A stretch of 64,000 nucleotides of DNA from the NCBI GenBank assembly GCA_003216795.1, contig QCIH01000005.1, forward strand, positions 1 through 64,000. Direction: 5' to 3'. Origin of the DNA: Prochlorococcus sp. AG-402-K16 (GTDB taxonomy: Bacteria; Cyanobacteriota; Cyanobacteriia; PCC-6307; Cyanobiaceae). The position numbers were made by a program, and so were the translations under genes. The notes under the pieces are model-generated. The model was not told the origin of the DNA, did no database searches, and was given only the letters and a program-made list of their open reading frames with translations. Positions 42,780 through 52,626 of this stretch are shown here, in pieces (within the stretch, counting starts at the first letter, position 1; each line of letters starts with the position of its first letter).

Positions 42780-43634
42780 GTGAAACTTGAATTATCTTAT
42801 GCGGACCGGGGAATTTTTGCCTTTCAATTAGATAAAAATAATTACATTAAATTTTGTCCTGAAAGAGGAGGCGTTATTACAAATTGGGTTTCGGATGGTA
42901 ATGAAATACTTTATTTCGATGAAAAAAGATTTATGGACAAGACAAAAAGTATTAGGGGAGGCATTCCAATCTTGTTTCCAATTTGTGGAAATCTCAATAC
43001 CTCTAGATCAGTATTTGGAAATGGTTATTTGCAATTACCACAACATGGTTTCGCTAGGGATTTGCAATGGCAATACTCTTTCAATGAAAATGAAAAATTT
43101 TTATGCTTATTCTTAAATGCATCTAAAAAAACCAAAAAATATTATCCTTTCAATTTCGAACTAAAAATAGAAGTTACCTTAAAAATTAACTGTTTAGAAT
43201 TTGAAATTACAATCGATAACAAAACAGACTTCGCTATGCCTATAAACTTTGGTTTGCATCCTTATTTTAATGTTTCAGATTTCAAAAATTTAGAATTTGT
43301 TGACAATCCACTGAGTTGTCAGGATCAAGAAAGAAATACTATAAGTAATACTTTGGATGAATTAAACAAAATTAGTTTAGGAGTTGATCTACTCATGTAT
43401 ACTTCCGGTAGAAGCTCTTTTCGAGATAAAATTTTTAAAAGAGAGGTAACTTTAAATCATCCATATCCTTTTGATTTAGGAGTTATCTGGAGTGATCCTC
43501 CACGCAGAATGATATGTCTCGAACCTTGGACAAGTCCCCGAAATTCTTTTGTAGATGGATTTAGAAACATTATGATTCCTTCACATGATAGTAAAAAGTT
43601 AAATGCCTCAATACAAATAAAATCTCTTAAGTGA
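42780..43634 (+). CDS. Aldose 1-epimerase/hexose-6-phosphate mutarotase-like protein
   Basis: The 284-residue protein has the galactose mutarotase-like sandwich fold: CPERGGVITNW, RGGIPILFPICGNL, QHGFARDLQW with an active-site histidine, and LHPYFNVSD with the second histidine. Such enzymes interconvert the alpha and beta forms of hexoses or hexose phosphates. It starts with GTG nine bases after the hydrolase. The preference for free or phosphorylated sugar is not evident. Confidence 0.88.
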   Translation: MKLELSYADRGIFAFQLDKNNYIKFCPERGGVITNWVSDGNEILYFDEKRFMDKTKSIRGGIPILFPICGNLNTSRSVFGNGYLQLPQHGFARDLQWQYSFNENEKFLCLFLNASKKTKKYYPFNFELKIEVTLKINCLEFEITIDNKTDFAMPINFGLHPYFNVSDFKNLEFVDNPLSCQDQERNTISNTLDELNKISLGVDLLMYTSGRSSFRDKIFKREVTLNHPYPFDLGVIWSDPPRRMICLEPWTSPRNSFVDGFRNIMIPSHDSKKLNASIQIKSLK

Positions 43635-43647
43635 TTTTGCAATACTT

Positions 43648-45003
43648 ATGAAATTTGTCGTTATAGATGATGATCCCACAGGCTCTCAAACTGTTCACGA
43701 TTGCTTATTACTGCTTAAGTGGGACTGCTCAACTTTAGTCAAAGGTTTTGAATCTAAATCTAATTTATTTTTTATTTTGGCTAACACGAGGTCACTATCG
43801 GAAAATGATGCGAAATTGACAATAGAGGAAATTTGCAAAAATCTTAAGACTGTAATTACTTCTCAAGCCTATGAAGAAGAAATTATTTTTATAAGTAGAG
43901 GAGACTCTACTCTTAGAGGACATAACTTTTTAGAGCCAATTGCTCTAAATAGTTGCTTAGGTCCTTTTGATGCTACTTTTCATATTCCAGCTTTCATAGA
44001 GGGTAAAAGATTAACAATTAATGGATCTCATTTTGTTGATAAAACTCCTATTAGTCAAACAATTTTTGCAAAAGATAAAGTTTTTGGATACGAGACAAGT
44101 AATGTCAAGAATCTTTTATTTCAGCAGAGTAAATCGCAAATAAATTTTGAAGATATTCAAAATCTTTTATTGTCAGATATCAAAATGCTAAATTATGAAG
44201 AAAATAATGTTGTTTTTAAAACACTTAAGAACTTGAAGAATAATAAACATGTAGTTGTAGATATAGAAAATTATTCTCAACTAAAAAAATTTTCTTTAAT
44301 AATTAAAAAATTAATTAAACAAAAAAAATTCCTTTTTCGAACTGCAGCAAGTTTTATAAGTTCAATTTCTGAGAAAAAAAGTGTCTCCCAGAGTGAAATA
44401 TTTTTCTCTAATTTAAGAATAAGAAATAAAGAAAAGAGTTTTCTTCCAGGACTGATAATTGTTGGATCTTATGTAGAACTTTCAACAATACAGTTGAATA
44501 ATTTATTAGAGATAAGTAATTGCAATCCAGTTGAATTAGATGTTTTTGAATTCTTTAAAATTGCTTCATCAGATAACAATCAGATGCGAAGGAATTTGTT
44601 TAAAAATAAATTTTTGAAAGAAATTAGATTTTCTTTTGAGAAAGGAAAAACTCCTGTTTTGTTTACTTCAAGAAAATTTATGTTTTTAGATGCTTCTGAA
44701 CTATTTAATTTTTATAATTTACTTGCTTCTTTTATTGCTGAATTAGTCGCAGATTTGAAGTATGAAATAGGATATTTGATTTCAAAGGGAGGAATAACAA
44801 CAAATTTGATCCTTAGTAAAGGACTTAATGCAGATTATGTTTATCTTGAAGGACAGATTTTAACTGGCATTTCAGTGGTAACTAACAATCTAAAAAATGG
44901 TCAAAAACTTCCTATTGTTACTCATCCTGGAAACATTGGCACTAAAGATTCACTGGTTAATATTTGGAAAGTTTTTGAAAATAAAAATAATTTTTCAAAT
45001 TAG
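43648..45003 (+). CDS. Four-carbon acid sugar kinase-like protein (DUF1537 family)
   Basis: The 451-residue protein begins with VVIDDDPTGSQTVHD, the DDxTG motif of the OtnK/DUF1537 N-terminal domain, followed by SRGDSTLRGH and FHIPAFIEGKRLTINGSH. The C-terminal nucleotide-binding domain has GYLISKGGITTNLI and VTHPGNIGTKDSLVNIW. Characterised members phosphorylate threonate or erythronate. No partner dehydrogenase or aldolase of that pathway is nearby, so the true substrate here is open. It overlaps icd tail to tail by four bases. Confidence 0.87.
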   Translation: MKFVVIDDDPTGSQTVHDCLLLLKWDCSTLVKGFESKSNLFFILANTRSLSENDAKLTIEEICKNLKTVITSQAYEEEIIFISRGDSTLRGHNFLEPIALNSCLGPFDATFHIPAFIEGKRLTINGSHFVDKTPISQTIFAKDKVFGYETSNVKNLLFQQSKSQINFEDIQNLLLSDIKMLNYEENNVVFKTLKNLKNNKHVVVDIENYSQLKKFSLIIKKLIKQKKFLFRTAASFISSISEKKSVSQSEIFFSNLRIRNKEKSFLPGLIIVGSYVELSTIQLNNLLEISNCNPVELDVFEFFKIASSDNNQMRRNLFKNKFLKEIRFSFEKGKTPVLFTSRKFMFLDASELFNFYNLLASFIAELVADLKYEIGYLISKGGITTNLILSKGLNADYVYLEGQILTGISVVTNNLKNGQKLPIVTHPGNIGTKDSLVNIWKVFENKNNFSN

Positions 45004-46424
45004 AAATTTGAGATAATTTCTTCAGCAAAACTGCTGCAGGATAGGGGTTCTACTTTTGGTTCCATTAAGCGTGCTAGATCATAGGTGACTTGTTTTTGCT
45101 CTATTGCCTTACTTAAACCATTAGTTATTAAGTTAGCTGCCTCATCCCAACCAAAATATTCAAGCATCATTACACCACTAAGAATTACTGAGCCTGGATT
45201 AATCTTATTTAAGCCTGCATGTTTTGGCGCAGTACCGTGCGTAGCTTCGAAAATTGCTGCATTATCTCCAATATTTGCACCAGGAGCCATACCTAGGCCC
45301 CCAACAATTGCTGCAGCTGCATCAGAAACATAGTCTCCATTAAGATTTAAGGTTGCAAGAATTGAATATTCTTGAGGTCTAGTTTGAATTTGTTGAAAAA
45401 TACTATCAGCTATCCGATCATCAACAAGAATAAGTTCTTTCCATTTCCCAGCTCCGTGAGAATTTGATATTGATGCAATAACTTCTTTAATTTCTTCGCA
45501 AATAAATGCTTTTTTGTTATTTGTAAGCTTGTCAAAACCTGGTTCAATTTTTCGAGCATTATTTTCAATTGTAATTTCTGGATTTTTCTGAATATTATCT
45601 AAAATCCAGCTTTCTCTCTCTGTAATGCAATCTTCTCTAAATTCATTTACTGCTAATTCATATCCCCAATCTCTAAATGCACCTTCTGTATATTTCATAA
45701 TATTCCCTTTATGTACAAGAGTCACATGCCTTTTATCTCCTGATAATCTTTTGGCATGTTCAATAGCTTTTCTAATATGCCTTTGGCTACCAGATTTACT
45801 CACCGGTTTTATTCCAATACCTGATCCTTCGGGTATAGATCTGTTTTTTAAATTTTTACTTTTTGGTATGACAACGTTATTTAAGTGATTAATTAATTCA
45901 AGACAATTATTATCCTCCGCTTCCCATTCAATTCCCATGTAGATATCCTCAGTATTTTCTCTATAAACAATAACGTCTAAATTTTGGGGATTTTTGTGAG
46001 GGCTTGGAGTTCCTGAATAATATTTGCATGGTCTAACACAGCTATATAAATCAAAGATTTGCCTTAATGCAACATTAAGAGATCTAATACCTCCACCGAT
46101 GGGAGTCGTTAAAGGACCTTTGATGGCTACACCAAAGTGTTTGATTGCTTCAATAGTATCTTGAGGAAGGTAGTTATATGTTCCATAAAGTTCACAAGCT
46201 TCATCGCCAGCATAGACTTTAAACCAATTAATTTTTCTTTCATTTCCATAGCTTTTTTTAATGGCTGAATCAAGAACTATTTGAGTTGCAGGCCAAATAT
46301 CAACTCCAGTACCATCACCCCTAATATATGGGACAATTGGATTATTAGGAACATTAGGCTTGCCTTGATTAAAAGTTATTATCTCGCCTTCATTAGGTAA
46401 AGTTAATTTTTCAAATTTTGGCAT
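45000..46424 (-). CDS. icd: Isocitrate dehydrogenase, NADP-dependent
   Basis: Icd converts isocitrate to 2-oxoglutarate, the carbon skeleton for ammonium assimilation and the main nitrogen-status signal in cyanobacteria. The 474-residue protein has PYIRGDGTGVDIWPA, the substrate loop GGIRSLNVALRQ, VYRENTEDIYMGIEW, and the nucleotide-binding segment HGTAPKHAGLNKINPGSVIL. It is about 55 residues longer than E. coli Icd because of an insertion in the middle, as in other cyanobacteria. Its 210-base upstream spacer holds an inverted repeat. Confidence 0.96.
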   Translation of the reverse strand: MPKFEKLTLPNEGEIITFNQGKPNVPNNPIVPYIRGDGTGVDIWPATQIVLDSAIKKSYGNERKINWFKVYAGDEACELYGTYNYLPQDTIEAIKHFGVAIKGPLTTPIGGGIRSLNVALRQIFDLYSCVRPCKYYSGTPSPHKNPQNLDVIVYRENTEDIYMGIEWEAEDNNCLELINHLNNVVIPKSKNLKNRSIPEGSGIGIKPVSKSGSQRHIRKAIEHAKRLSGDKRHVTLVHKGNIMKYTEGAFRDWGYELAVNEFREDCITERESWILDNIQKNPEITIENNARKIEPGFDKLTNNKKAFICEEIKEVIASISNSHGAGKWKELILVDDRIADSIFQQIQTRPQEYSILATLNLNGDYVSDAAAAIVGGLGMAPGANIGDNAAIFEATHGTAPKHAGLNKINPGSVILSGVMMLEYFGWDEAANLITNGLSKAIEQKQVTYDLARLMEPKVEPLSCSSFAEEIISNF

Positions 46425-46443
46425 AGCATTGAATTAATAAAAG

Positions 46444-46487
46444 ATAACTCATTGAAATCCTTCGTATTGTAATTTGCGATGAGTTAT
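46444..46487. repeat. Inverted repeat ATAACTCAT / ATGAGTTAT upstream of icd
   Basis: Nine-base arms at 46444-46452 and 46479-46487 are perfect inverted copies separated by 26 bases. The sequence between them includes GTA-N8-TGC at 46464-46477, one base off the NtcA consensus GTA-N8-TAC. It lies 20-63 bases before the icd start codon. In cyanobacteria icd is a known NtcA target. Either element could be chance in such AT-rich DNA. Confidence 0.3.
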
Positions 46488-46634
46488 TTTCTTTAAAACC
46501 TAGAAATTTATTATTCAAATGTGAATAGAGAATAGTTAATTGATCAGCATTTCAACATCTTTATTAAAAGAAAAAGTAGTTAATATGCAAGTTTAAGCAA
46601 ATTATGTCATTTTCAAAAAAATACTCAGCTACTT

Positions 46635-47066
46635 ATGAATGCGAGTTCAAATGTAAGTAATGTTGAAATAGCTAATAAAATTGCTTCCACTGCAGCTTTG
46701 TTTCGGAAATATTTTCCAGATGCAAGCGTAAACTTTAGTCCCTGGGACAATTCAAATAATGAATCCATGCAAGATACTATTGATTTTGCATTTCATTTCC
46801 CTGGTTGGAGTCCTCTTATTGAATGTAGAGCAATACTCTTACAATTAAGAATTGAAAACAATAATAATGGCAGAGTTCCGAAATTGTTGGGAATAATAAT
46901 GCGAGGTATGATTGTTCCCTCCGAGAGATGGAGAGTTGCTACCATCGGTGATTGGGAAATGACTGGTACTCATCTACCGCAAAAGGAACAAAAAGATAAC
47001 CTTTTTTTGGTTTGTAAAGAACTTTATAAGCTATTCTCTAAAACATCCGCTGGTAACAAAAATTAG
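46635..47066 (+). CDS. Hypothetical protein
   Basis: A 143-residue soluble protein without signal or membrane segments. It has ASTAALFRKYFPDASVNFSPW, a central beta-rich part (PLIECRAILLQLRIE, GIIMRGMIVPSERWRVATIG) and ends with KELYKLFSKTSAG. Codon use fits its neighbours, and the ATG is preceded by a 210-base spacer with divergent icd. I recognise no family. It is 57 bases upstream of the heme oxygenase gene. Confidence 0.75.
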   Translation: MNASSNVSNVEIANKIASTAALFRKYFPDASVNFSPWDNSNNESMQDTIDFAFHFPGWSPLIECRAILLQLRIENNNNGRVPKLLGIIMRGMIVPSERWRVATIGDWEMTGTHLPQKEQKDNLFLVCKELYKLFSKTSAGNKN

Positions 47067-47123
47067 CTGTTTTATGTATTTTCCTTGTAGATTAAATACA
47101 CTTACAAAAATAATTAAAAATAT

Positions 47124-47834
47124 ATGGCAGTTGCTCTTGCAGGACAATTAAGAGAAGGGACAAAAAAATCCCATACTATGGCAGAAAATACAGGCTTTGT
47201 GGCTTGTTTTTTAAAAGGAGTTGTTGAAAAAAAATCTTATAGAAAATTAATTAGTGATTTATATTTTGTTTATGAAGCTATGGAAGAAGAAATTGAAAGA
47301 CTGGTCAATGAGGAACATCCAGTAATAAAACCTATAGGTTTTAAATCACTATTCAGGAAAGAAACTCTTGTAAATGATCTTAAATTTTATTTTGGTGAAA
47401 ACTGGATAAATGAAATTAATATTTCTCACTCAGCAAAAGAATATGTTGAAAGAATCCGAGAGGTCGCGAAAAATTCACCAGAGCTCTTAGTTGGTCACCA
47501 CTACACTCGCTATATAGGAGATTTATCTGGGGGGCAAATCTTGAAAAGGATCGCTAAAAAAGCATTAAATTTGAAGGGAAATGATGGTTTACATTTTTAT
47601 GAGTTTGAATTAATTGCTGATGAAAAGAAATTTAAGGAAGAATATTCCCTTACTTTGAATCAACTTCCAATAAATCAAAAGACGGCTGATCAAATTATTG
47701 ATGAAGCTAATCAAGCTTTTACTTACAATATGAAAATGTTTAAGGAGCTTGAAGGTAACTTGATTGCTGTTTTAGGCAAGATTGTATTCAATTACATTAC
47801 AAAAAAAGTTAGGAAAGGAAGTACCGAGACCTAA
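47124..47834 (+). CDS. ho1: Heme oxygenase
   Basis: This enzyme opens heme to biliverdin IXalpha using ferredoxin, releasing iron and carbon monoxide. The 236-residue protein has the proximal heme ligand H17 in [13 protein letters not shown] and the distal helix motif [12 protein letters not shown]. It is the first gene of a tight set with pebA (five bases on) and pebB (directly adjoining), so biliverdin is passed to phycoerythrobilin synthesis. Confidence 0.97.
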   Translation: MAVALAGQLREGTKKSHTMAENTGFVACFLKGVVEKKSYRKLISDLYFVYEAMEEEIERLVNEEHPVIKPIGFKSLFRKETLVNDLKFYFGENWINEINISHSAKEYVERIREVAKNSPELLVGHHYTRYIGDLSGGQILKRIAKKALNLKGNDGLHFYEFELIADEKKFKEEYSLTLNQLPINQKTADQIIDEANQAFTYNMKMFKELEGNLIAVLGKIVFNYITKKVRKGSTET

Positions 47835-47839
47835 TATTT

Positions 47840-48550
47840 ATGTTTGATTCATTAGTTGATTTTCTTAAAACTAATATTGATGAATTAAATGGATATGAAG
47901 TACAAATATCTAGTGAATTCAGAGAACATCACAATGAAGACTCAAAATATATTATTAAAAATTGGCTTTTTTCCTCTCCCGAATATAGAAAGTGGCGAAT
48001 AACAAGATTAGATGGTGGCAAAAAACTGCAAGTGTTTAATACGGTCGCATATCCCAATTTTGATAGTGAATTACCTATTTTAGGAGCTGATATTTTATGG
48101 TTTGGAACCTCTCAAAAGTTATTAGCAATACTTGATTATCAACCTTTAATTCAAGAAAGCAAATATCTTGAAAAATATTGTTCAAGTTTAGATAGGATTA
48201 AGAAAAAATATTCTGCATTTGATAATAATAAAATGAAGAATATATATGATTCAAAAAAGTATTTTTCCCCATGGGTGATTATATGTAGAGGAAATAAATT
48301 AAATCTTGATAGAGATTTAAATAATATATTCCATTCATTTGTAAATAATTATTTGAACATTTATAAATCGAATCCAGTTAATCAATTTTTAAATGCAGAA
48401 GAAATAAAGATTAATCAAATTCAATATGATAAGTACAGTTTCGAAAAAGACCCTGCAGATAAATTGTTTAAATCTTTTTTTGGAGAAAAATGGACAAAAA
48501 AATTTATCAATAAATTTCTATTTACATTAAATAATGAGGTTATTCATTGA
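47840..48550 (+). CDS. pebA: 15,16-Dihydrobiliverdin:ferredoxin oxidoreductase PebA
   Basis: PebA reduces biliverdin to 15,16-dihydrobiliverdin with electrons from ferredoxin. The 236-residue protein has the ferredoxin-dependent bilin reductase fold; the catalytic aspartate corresponds to D84 in [11 protein letters not shown], matching the position known in Synechococcus PebA. It lies between ho1 and pebB, and pebB starts on the base after its stop codon. Confidence 0.95.
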   Translation: MFDSLVDFLKTNIDELNGYEVQISSEFREHHNEDSKYIIKNWLFSSPEYRKWRITRLDGGKKLQVFNTVAYPNFDSELPILGADILWFGTSQKLLAILDYQPLIQESKYLEKYCSSLDRIKKKYSAFDNNKMKNIYDSKKYFSPWVIICRGNKLNLDRDLNNIFHSFVNNYLNIYKSNPVNQFLNAEEIKINQIQYDKYSFEKDPADKLFKSFFGEKWTKKFINKFLFTLNNEVIH

Positions 48551-49312
48551 ATGTTAATACAAGATACTATTTTTTACAGGCCAGATTGGAGATGGCATAA
48601 TTTTTTAAAATATTTAATAAATAATTTAAGTAAATATGACTGTTTAGAAAAAACAATACCCTCGGAATATTCTTATAAAGATTCAACTTATGGTTCAAAA
48701 AAATCAAAAAAAAATGTGAATCTATCTACTTGGGGTGTAACGCATAAAAAAAGGATTCAATTCGCAAGGGCGGTTTGTATAAATAGTCCAAATTATTCTG
48801 TTTTAAATTTTCTAATTATTCCTAATACTATTTATAACGTCCCATTTTTTGGAGTAGATTTTGTTTCTCTAACTAATAGTTATTTATTAGTATTAGATTT
48901 TCAGCCTTCATTAAAAATACATAATCAATACAATAATGAGTTATTAGAAAAACTTATAAAACTTAAAAATCATTGTCATTCATCACTCCCATTAGCTGAA
49001 AAAATGTCTGCGGATGTAGCTAGATTTTTTTCTCCAGGATTAATATGGTCAAAATTACCAAAAGAAGAAAGAAGTGATTTTTTAATTACTAATCAGCTTT
49101 ATCCCTCATTTAAGGAATATCTTGATTTGTATTTGGAAATTCTTTTCGAAAGCAAAGAAGTCAATATTGAACTTCAAAAAGAATTAATAAACGGTCAAAA
49201 TAATTATTTGAATTATAGAAGAGATAACGATCCAGCAAGGCCAATGTTGTCGAGTTTGTTTGGTAAAAAATTTACTGAATCTTTAATTGAAGAAGTTTTA
49301 TTTACTACTTAA
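48551..49312 (+). CDS. pebB: Phycoerythrobilin:ferredoxin oxidoreductase PebB
   Basis: PebB carries out the second two-electron reduction, from dihydrobiliverdin to phycoerythrobilin. The 253-residue protein shows the family signature [14 protein letters not shown], with the likely catalytic aspartate at residue 103, and [11 protein letters not shown]. It is the last gene of ho1-pebA-pebB and begins immediately after the pebA stop, which fits channeling of the intermediate between PebA and PebB. Confidence 0.95.
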   Translation: MLIQDTIFYRPDWRWHNFLKYLINNLSKYDCLEKTIPSEYSYKDSTYGSKKSKKNVNLSTWGVTHKKRIQFARAVCINSPNYSVLNFLIIPNTIYNVPFFGVDFVSLTNSYLLVLDFQPSLKIHNQYNNELLEKLIKLKNHCHSSLPLAEKMSADVARFFSPGLIWSKLPKEERSDFLITNQLYPSFKEYLDLYLEILFESKEVNIELQKELINGQNNYLNYRRDNDPARPMLSSLFGKKFTESLIEEVLFTT

Positions 49313-49344
49313 AAGTCTTATAATTTAGTGGTATTTGAAATCAT

Positions 49345-49818
49345 ATGAATAAAATTTCTGTTCTTTTTGTATGTTTGGGAAATATTTGCAGGTCTCCTGC
49401 AGCAGAAGCTATCTTTATAAGTCTACTTGAAAAGAAGGGATTAACCGATGGCTTTATTGTAGATTCCGCTGGAACTGGGAGTTGGCATATTGGAAAAAAA
49501 GCTGACTCTAGGATGAGAATTGCGGCAGAAAGAAGAGATATAAATATCTTAAGCAGGGCTCGTCAAATTACGAGCAAAGATTTTGACGAATTTAACTATA
49601 TTCTTGCGATGGACGATTCAAATTTTAGAAGTATTCAAGATCTTAAAAATAGAACAGGTTCAACTGGTTTTTCATCAATAAAAAAAATACAAGATTTTAG
49701 ATCAGTTTTTAATGATCAAGAAGTTCCTGACCCATATTTTGGAGGTGATGAGGGCTTCGATCATGTCCTTGATATTTTACAAGACTCTGTAAACGGTTTT
49801 TTGGAAAGTATTTCTTGA
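49345..49818 (+). CDS. Low-molecular-weight protein tyrosine phosphatase
   Basis: The 157-residue protein has the phosphatase loop VCLGNICRSPAA (C-x5-R-S, with C10 and R16) and the general acid in VPDPYFGGDEGFD. Bacterial members dephosphorylate tyrosine kinases or sugar enzymes and often affect exopolysaccharide export. Its natural substrate here is unknown. It lies 32 bases after pebB and ends two bases from the convergent panC-cmk gene. Confidence 0.92.
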   Translation: MNKISVLFVCLGNICRSPAAEAIFISLLEKKGLTDGFIVDSAGTGSWHIGKKADSRMRIAAERRDINILSRARQITSKDFDEFNYILAMDDSNFRSIQDLKNRTGSTGFSSIKKIQDFRSVFNDQEVPDPYFGGDEGFDHVLDILQDSVNGFLESIS

Positions 49819-49820
49819 AT

Positions 49821-51353
49821 TTATTTGATCTCAGTCTCTTTAGGAATCTTGTCATTATAAAGGTCAATAATTTTATCTACTACCTCATTAATTGTATATC
49901 CGTCCGTAATAATTTCTATTGCGTCTTTCGCTTTTATTAGAGGTGAAATTTTCCTATTGGAATCTTCAAAATCTCTTTTCTTTATAAGTTCTTTTAATGT
50001 ATGAAGGTCTATTTCTTGTGAGTCTTTACTATTTTTATCAGATTTTCTTCTTTTTGCTCTTTCATCGATGCTAGCAGTTAAAAATATTTTAAGTTCTGCA
50101 TGAGGAAAAACAGTAGTTCCTATATCTCTTCCCTCAGCCACAAGTCCGCCTGATTCTCCAATTTTTCTTTGTTCTTTTACTAAGAATTGTCTTACTTCTT
50201 TTATTGAGGAAATTTTAGAAACGATGGAACTTATCTTTTGCGACCTAATTTCTTCAGTAACACAGTAGTTATTAACATAAACATCCTGATGTGAATCTTT
50301 ATTCGACCTGAAAACTATAGATATGTCTTTAAGAATATTCTGTAATTTTTTTTCTTTTTTATAATCAATACTTTCTTTTATCATCAGCCAACTCAATGCC
50401 CTATACATTGCGCCAGTATCTAAATATAAAAGTTTAAGTTTCTTCGCTATAGACTTTGTTACAGTACTTTTACCTGAACCTGCAGGACCATCAATTGCAA
50501 TAATCGGGCTTCTTTTCATTAGAAAAACGTGATCTATTAATCTTGTCTCTCCACATCTTATCGCACCAGCCAATAGCGAAATATTGTCCTCAAGTCTTGC
50601 TTTTTGGAGTGTATGAGGGTGTAAATGTTCTAAATATTCAATTGAAATTTTTTTTGCTGATAGCTTCTTAATTATTTGGTTTAAATTGATCTTTTTATCT
50701 TGTTGAAAATTTTTTTTTGCTTCTAATAACTCACTTGAAAAAAATCTAATCAATTTTCTTTCGTTTTTTGATAAATTTACATTACGTGAACTTAAAGGAA
50801 TTCCATCAAAATCTCTTTGTGTAGGAATGGATTTAATAGCAACATTTAATTTCTTTCTAAGGACAAGATTTTTTAAAATTAAAAGTTGTTGCCAATCTTT
50901 TTCTCCTAAGTACAGATTTTTTGGCTTGATGAGATTAAGTAATCTATAAACTACTGTACATACGCCATCAAAATGTCCAATTCGATTTAATCCACATAAT
51001 GCAGAAGATAATTCTTTTGGAGCTTTTAGGAATTTAATATTTTTATTATTAGGTGGATATATATCTTCATTACTTGGGATGAAGATAGCGTCTGCGCCAT
51101 TTGAAAAGGAGATTTTTATATCATTATCAATTGTTTTAGGGTAATTCTCTAAATCTAACTTGTTATCAAATTGAAGTGGATTAATAAAAATACTTACTAA
51201 ATTAACATTAGAATTGTCATTTTTTGCTGTTGATATTAGTTTAATATGACCATCATGAAGATTACCCATTGTAGGAATGAAATTAATTTGACTATTTATA
51301 TTTCTCCTCCAATTTTCTATTTCTTCAGCTTTCCTTATGATTACTTTCTTCAC
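49821..51353 (-). CDS. panC/cmk: Bifunctional pantoate-beta-alanine ligase/cytidylate kinase
   Basis: A fusion of two enzymes. Residues about 1-275 form PanC, which joins pantoate and beta-alanine to pantothenate for coenzyme A (FIPTMGNLHDGHIKLI, GLNRIGHFDGVCTVV, FDGIPLSSRNVNLS). Residues about 283-500 form cytidylate kinase, which phosphorylates CMP and dCMP (AIDGPAGSGKSTVTKSIA, AEGRDIGTTVFPHA). The fusion is characteristic of cyanobacteria. It is divergent from purM over a 98-base spacer. Confidence 0.96.
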   Translation of the reverse strand: MKKVIIRKAEEIENWRRNINSQINFIPTMGNLHDGHIKLISTAKNDNSNVNLVSIFINPLQFDNKLDLENYPKTIDNDIKISFSNGADAIFIPSNEDIYPPNNKNIKFLKAPKELSSALCGLNRIGHFDGVCTVVYRLLNLIKPKNLYLGEKDWQQLLILKNLVLRKKLNVAIKSIPTQRDFDGIPLSSRNVNLSKNERKLIRFFSSELLEAKKNFQQDKKINLNQIIKKLSAKKISIEYLEHLHPHTLQKARLEDNISLLAGAIRCGETRLIDHVFLMKRSPIIAIDGPAGSGKSTVTKSIAKKLKLLYLDTGAMYRALSWLMIKESIDYKKEKKLQNILKDISIVFRSNKDSHQDVYVNNYCVTEEIRSQKISSIVSKISSIKEVRQFLVKEQRKIGESGGLVAEGRDIGTTVFPHAELKIFLTASIDERAKRRKSDKNSKDSQEIDLHTLKELIKKRDFEDSNRKISPLIKAKDAIEIITDGYTINEVVDKIIDLYNDKIPKETEIK

Positions 51354-51451
51354 TTTGTTTTTAAAAAATAAATCTATTTGATAAATAATTACTGGACAAA
51401 AGCAATCTTAGGAGGAATATCTATATAGGGAAAGTCTATCATTTTTATTTC

Positions 51452-52495
51452 ATGGATTACAAAACATCAGGTGTTGATATAGAAGCTGGGCGAGAATTTG
51501 TTTCCAAAATTAAACAGGTAGTTGAAGGAACTCATACATCTAATGTGATTGAGGGTATTGGCGGGTTCGGAGGTTTGTTCAGAATTCCTATCGATAGTTT
51601 TAAAAAACCAGTTCTAGTTTCAGGGACTGATGGTGTTGGAACAAAATTAGAATTAGCTCAACGTAAAAACTTTCACTTTGAGGTTGGTATTGATTTAGTT
51701 GCTATGTGCATGAACGATATCATTACTAGTGGTGCAAAACCTTTATTTTTTCTAGATTATATTGCTACCGGTAAGCTTGATAAGAAACAATTATTGAGGG
51801 TTGTTCAGGGAATTTCACATGGATGCAGAGAAAATAACTGTTCATTACTAGGCGGAGAAACTGCTGAAATGCCTGGATTTTATTCAAAAAATAAGTATGA
51901 TCTTGCAGGATTTTGTGTTGGAATAGTTGATGAGGATAAGCTTATTAATGGTAAAAAAGTCTCTGAAAATGACTTAATAATTGCTTTGAAAAGTAATGGA
52001 GTCCATAGTAACGGCTTTAGTTTGGTAAGAAAAATTATTCAAAACAATAATCAAATAGATAAAGAATTTGAAAAAGTTTCTCACTTAAATTTTTATGATG
52101 AGTTATTGAAACCTACAAAAATTTATAATAATGTGATTAACCAAATATTAGCTGCAGATATAGAAATTAAAGCAATGTCTCATATAACTGGAGGAGGAAT
52201 TCCAGAAAATTTACCAAGATGTATTCCTTCTGATTTTATTCCTTATATCAATACCAGTTCTTGGCAAATACCTATTTTATTTAAATTCCTTAAAGAGAAA
52301 GGATCTATTCCTGAAAAAGATTTTTGGAATACATTCAATCTTGGAGTGGGATTTTGTTTAATTATTGATAAACAATTTAAGGACGCGATATTAAGTATCT
52401 GTAATGATTATGATATAGATAGTTGGGAAATTGGAAAGATAGTTCGAAAAAATAATTCAACAATTAGTAAATTTTTGCCAGAAATTTTAACTTAA
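51452..52495 (+). CDS. purM: Phosphoribosylformylglycinamidine cyclo-ligase
   Basis: PurM (AIR synthetase) closes the imidazole ring in purine synthesis using ATP. The 347-residue protein has the PurM/SelD fold with LVSGTDGVGTKLELAQ, DLVAMCMNDIITSGAKP, SLLGGETAEMPGFY and HITGGGIPENLPR. A 131-base spacer follows with two short inverted repeats before the next gene. Confidence 0.97.
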   Translation: MDYKTSGVDIEAGREFVSKIKQVVEGTHTSNVIEGIGGFGGLFRIPIDSFKKPVLVSGTDGVGTKLELAQRKNFHFEVGIDLVAMCMNDIITSGAKPLFFLDYIATGKLDKKQLLRVVQGISHGCRENNCSLLGGETAEMPGFYSKNKYDLAGFCVGIVDEDKLINGKKVSENDLIIALKSNGVHSNGFSLVRKIIQNNNQIDKEFEKVSHLNFYDELLKPTKIYNNVINQILAADIEIKAMSHITGGGIPENLPRCIPSDFIPYINTSSWQIPILFKFLKEKGSIPEKDFWNTFNLGVGFCLIIDKQFKDAILSICNDYDIDSWEIGKIVRKNNSTISKFLPEILT

Positions 52496-52626
52496 ATTTT
52501 TTTATCTTTTTTAAATGAGTTTTAAAAATTATTTTTTATACCAAAATGAAAAAGTTAGGTGTAATATAATAAAATTACAGCCGAATTATATCGGAAGTTT
52601 AAGTATTAAGATTTAACCTTTATTCA

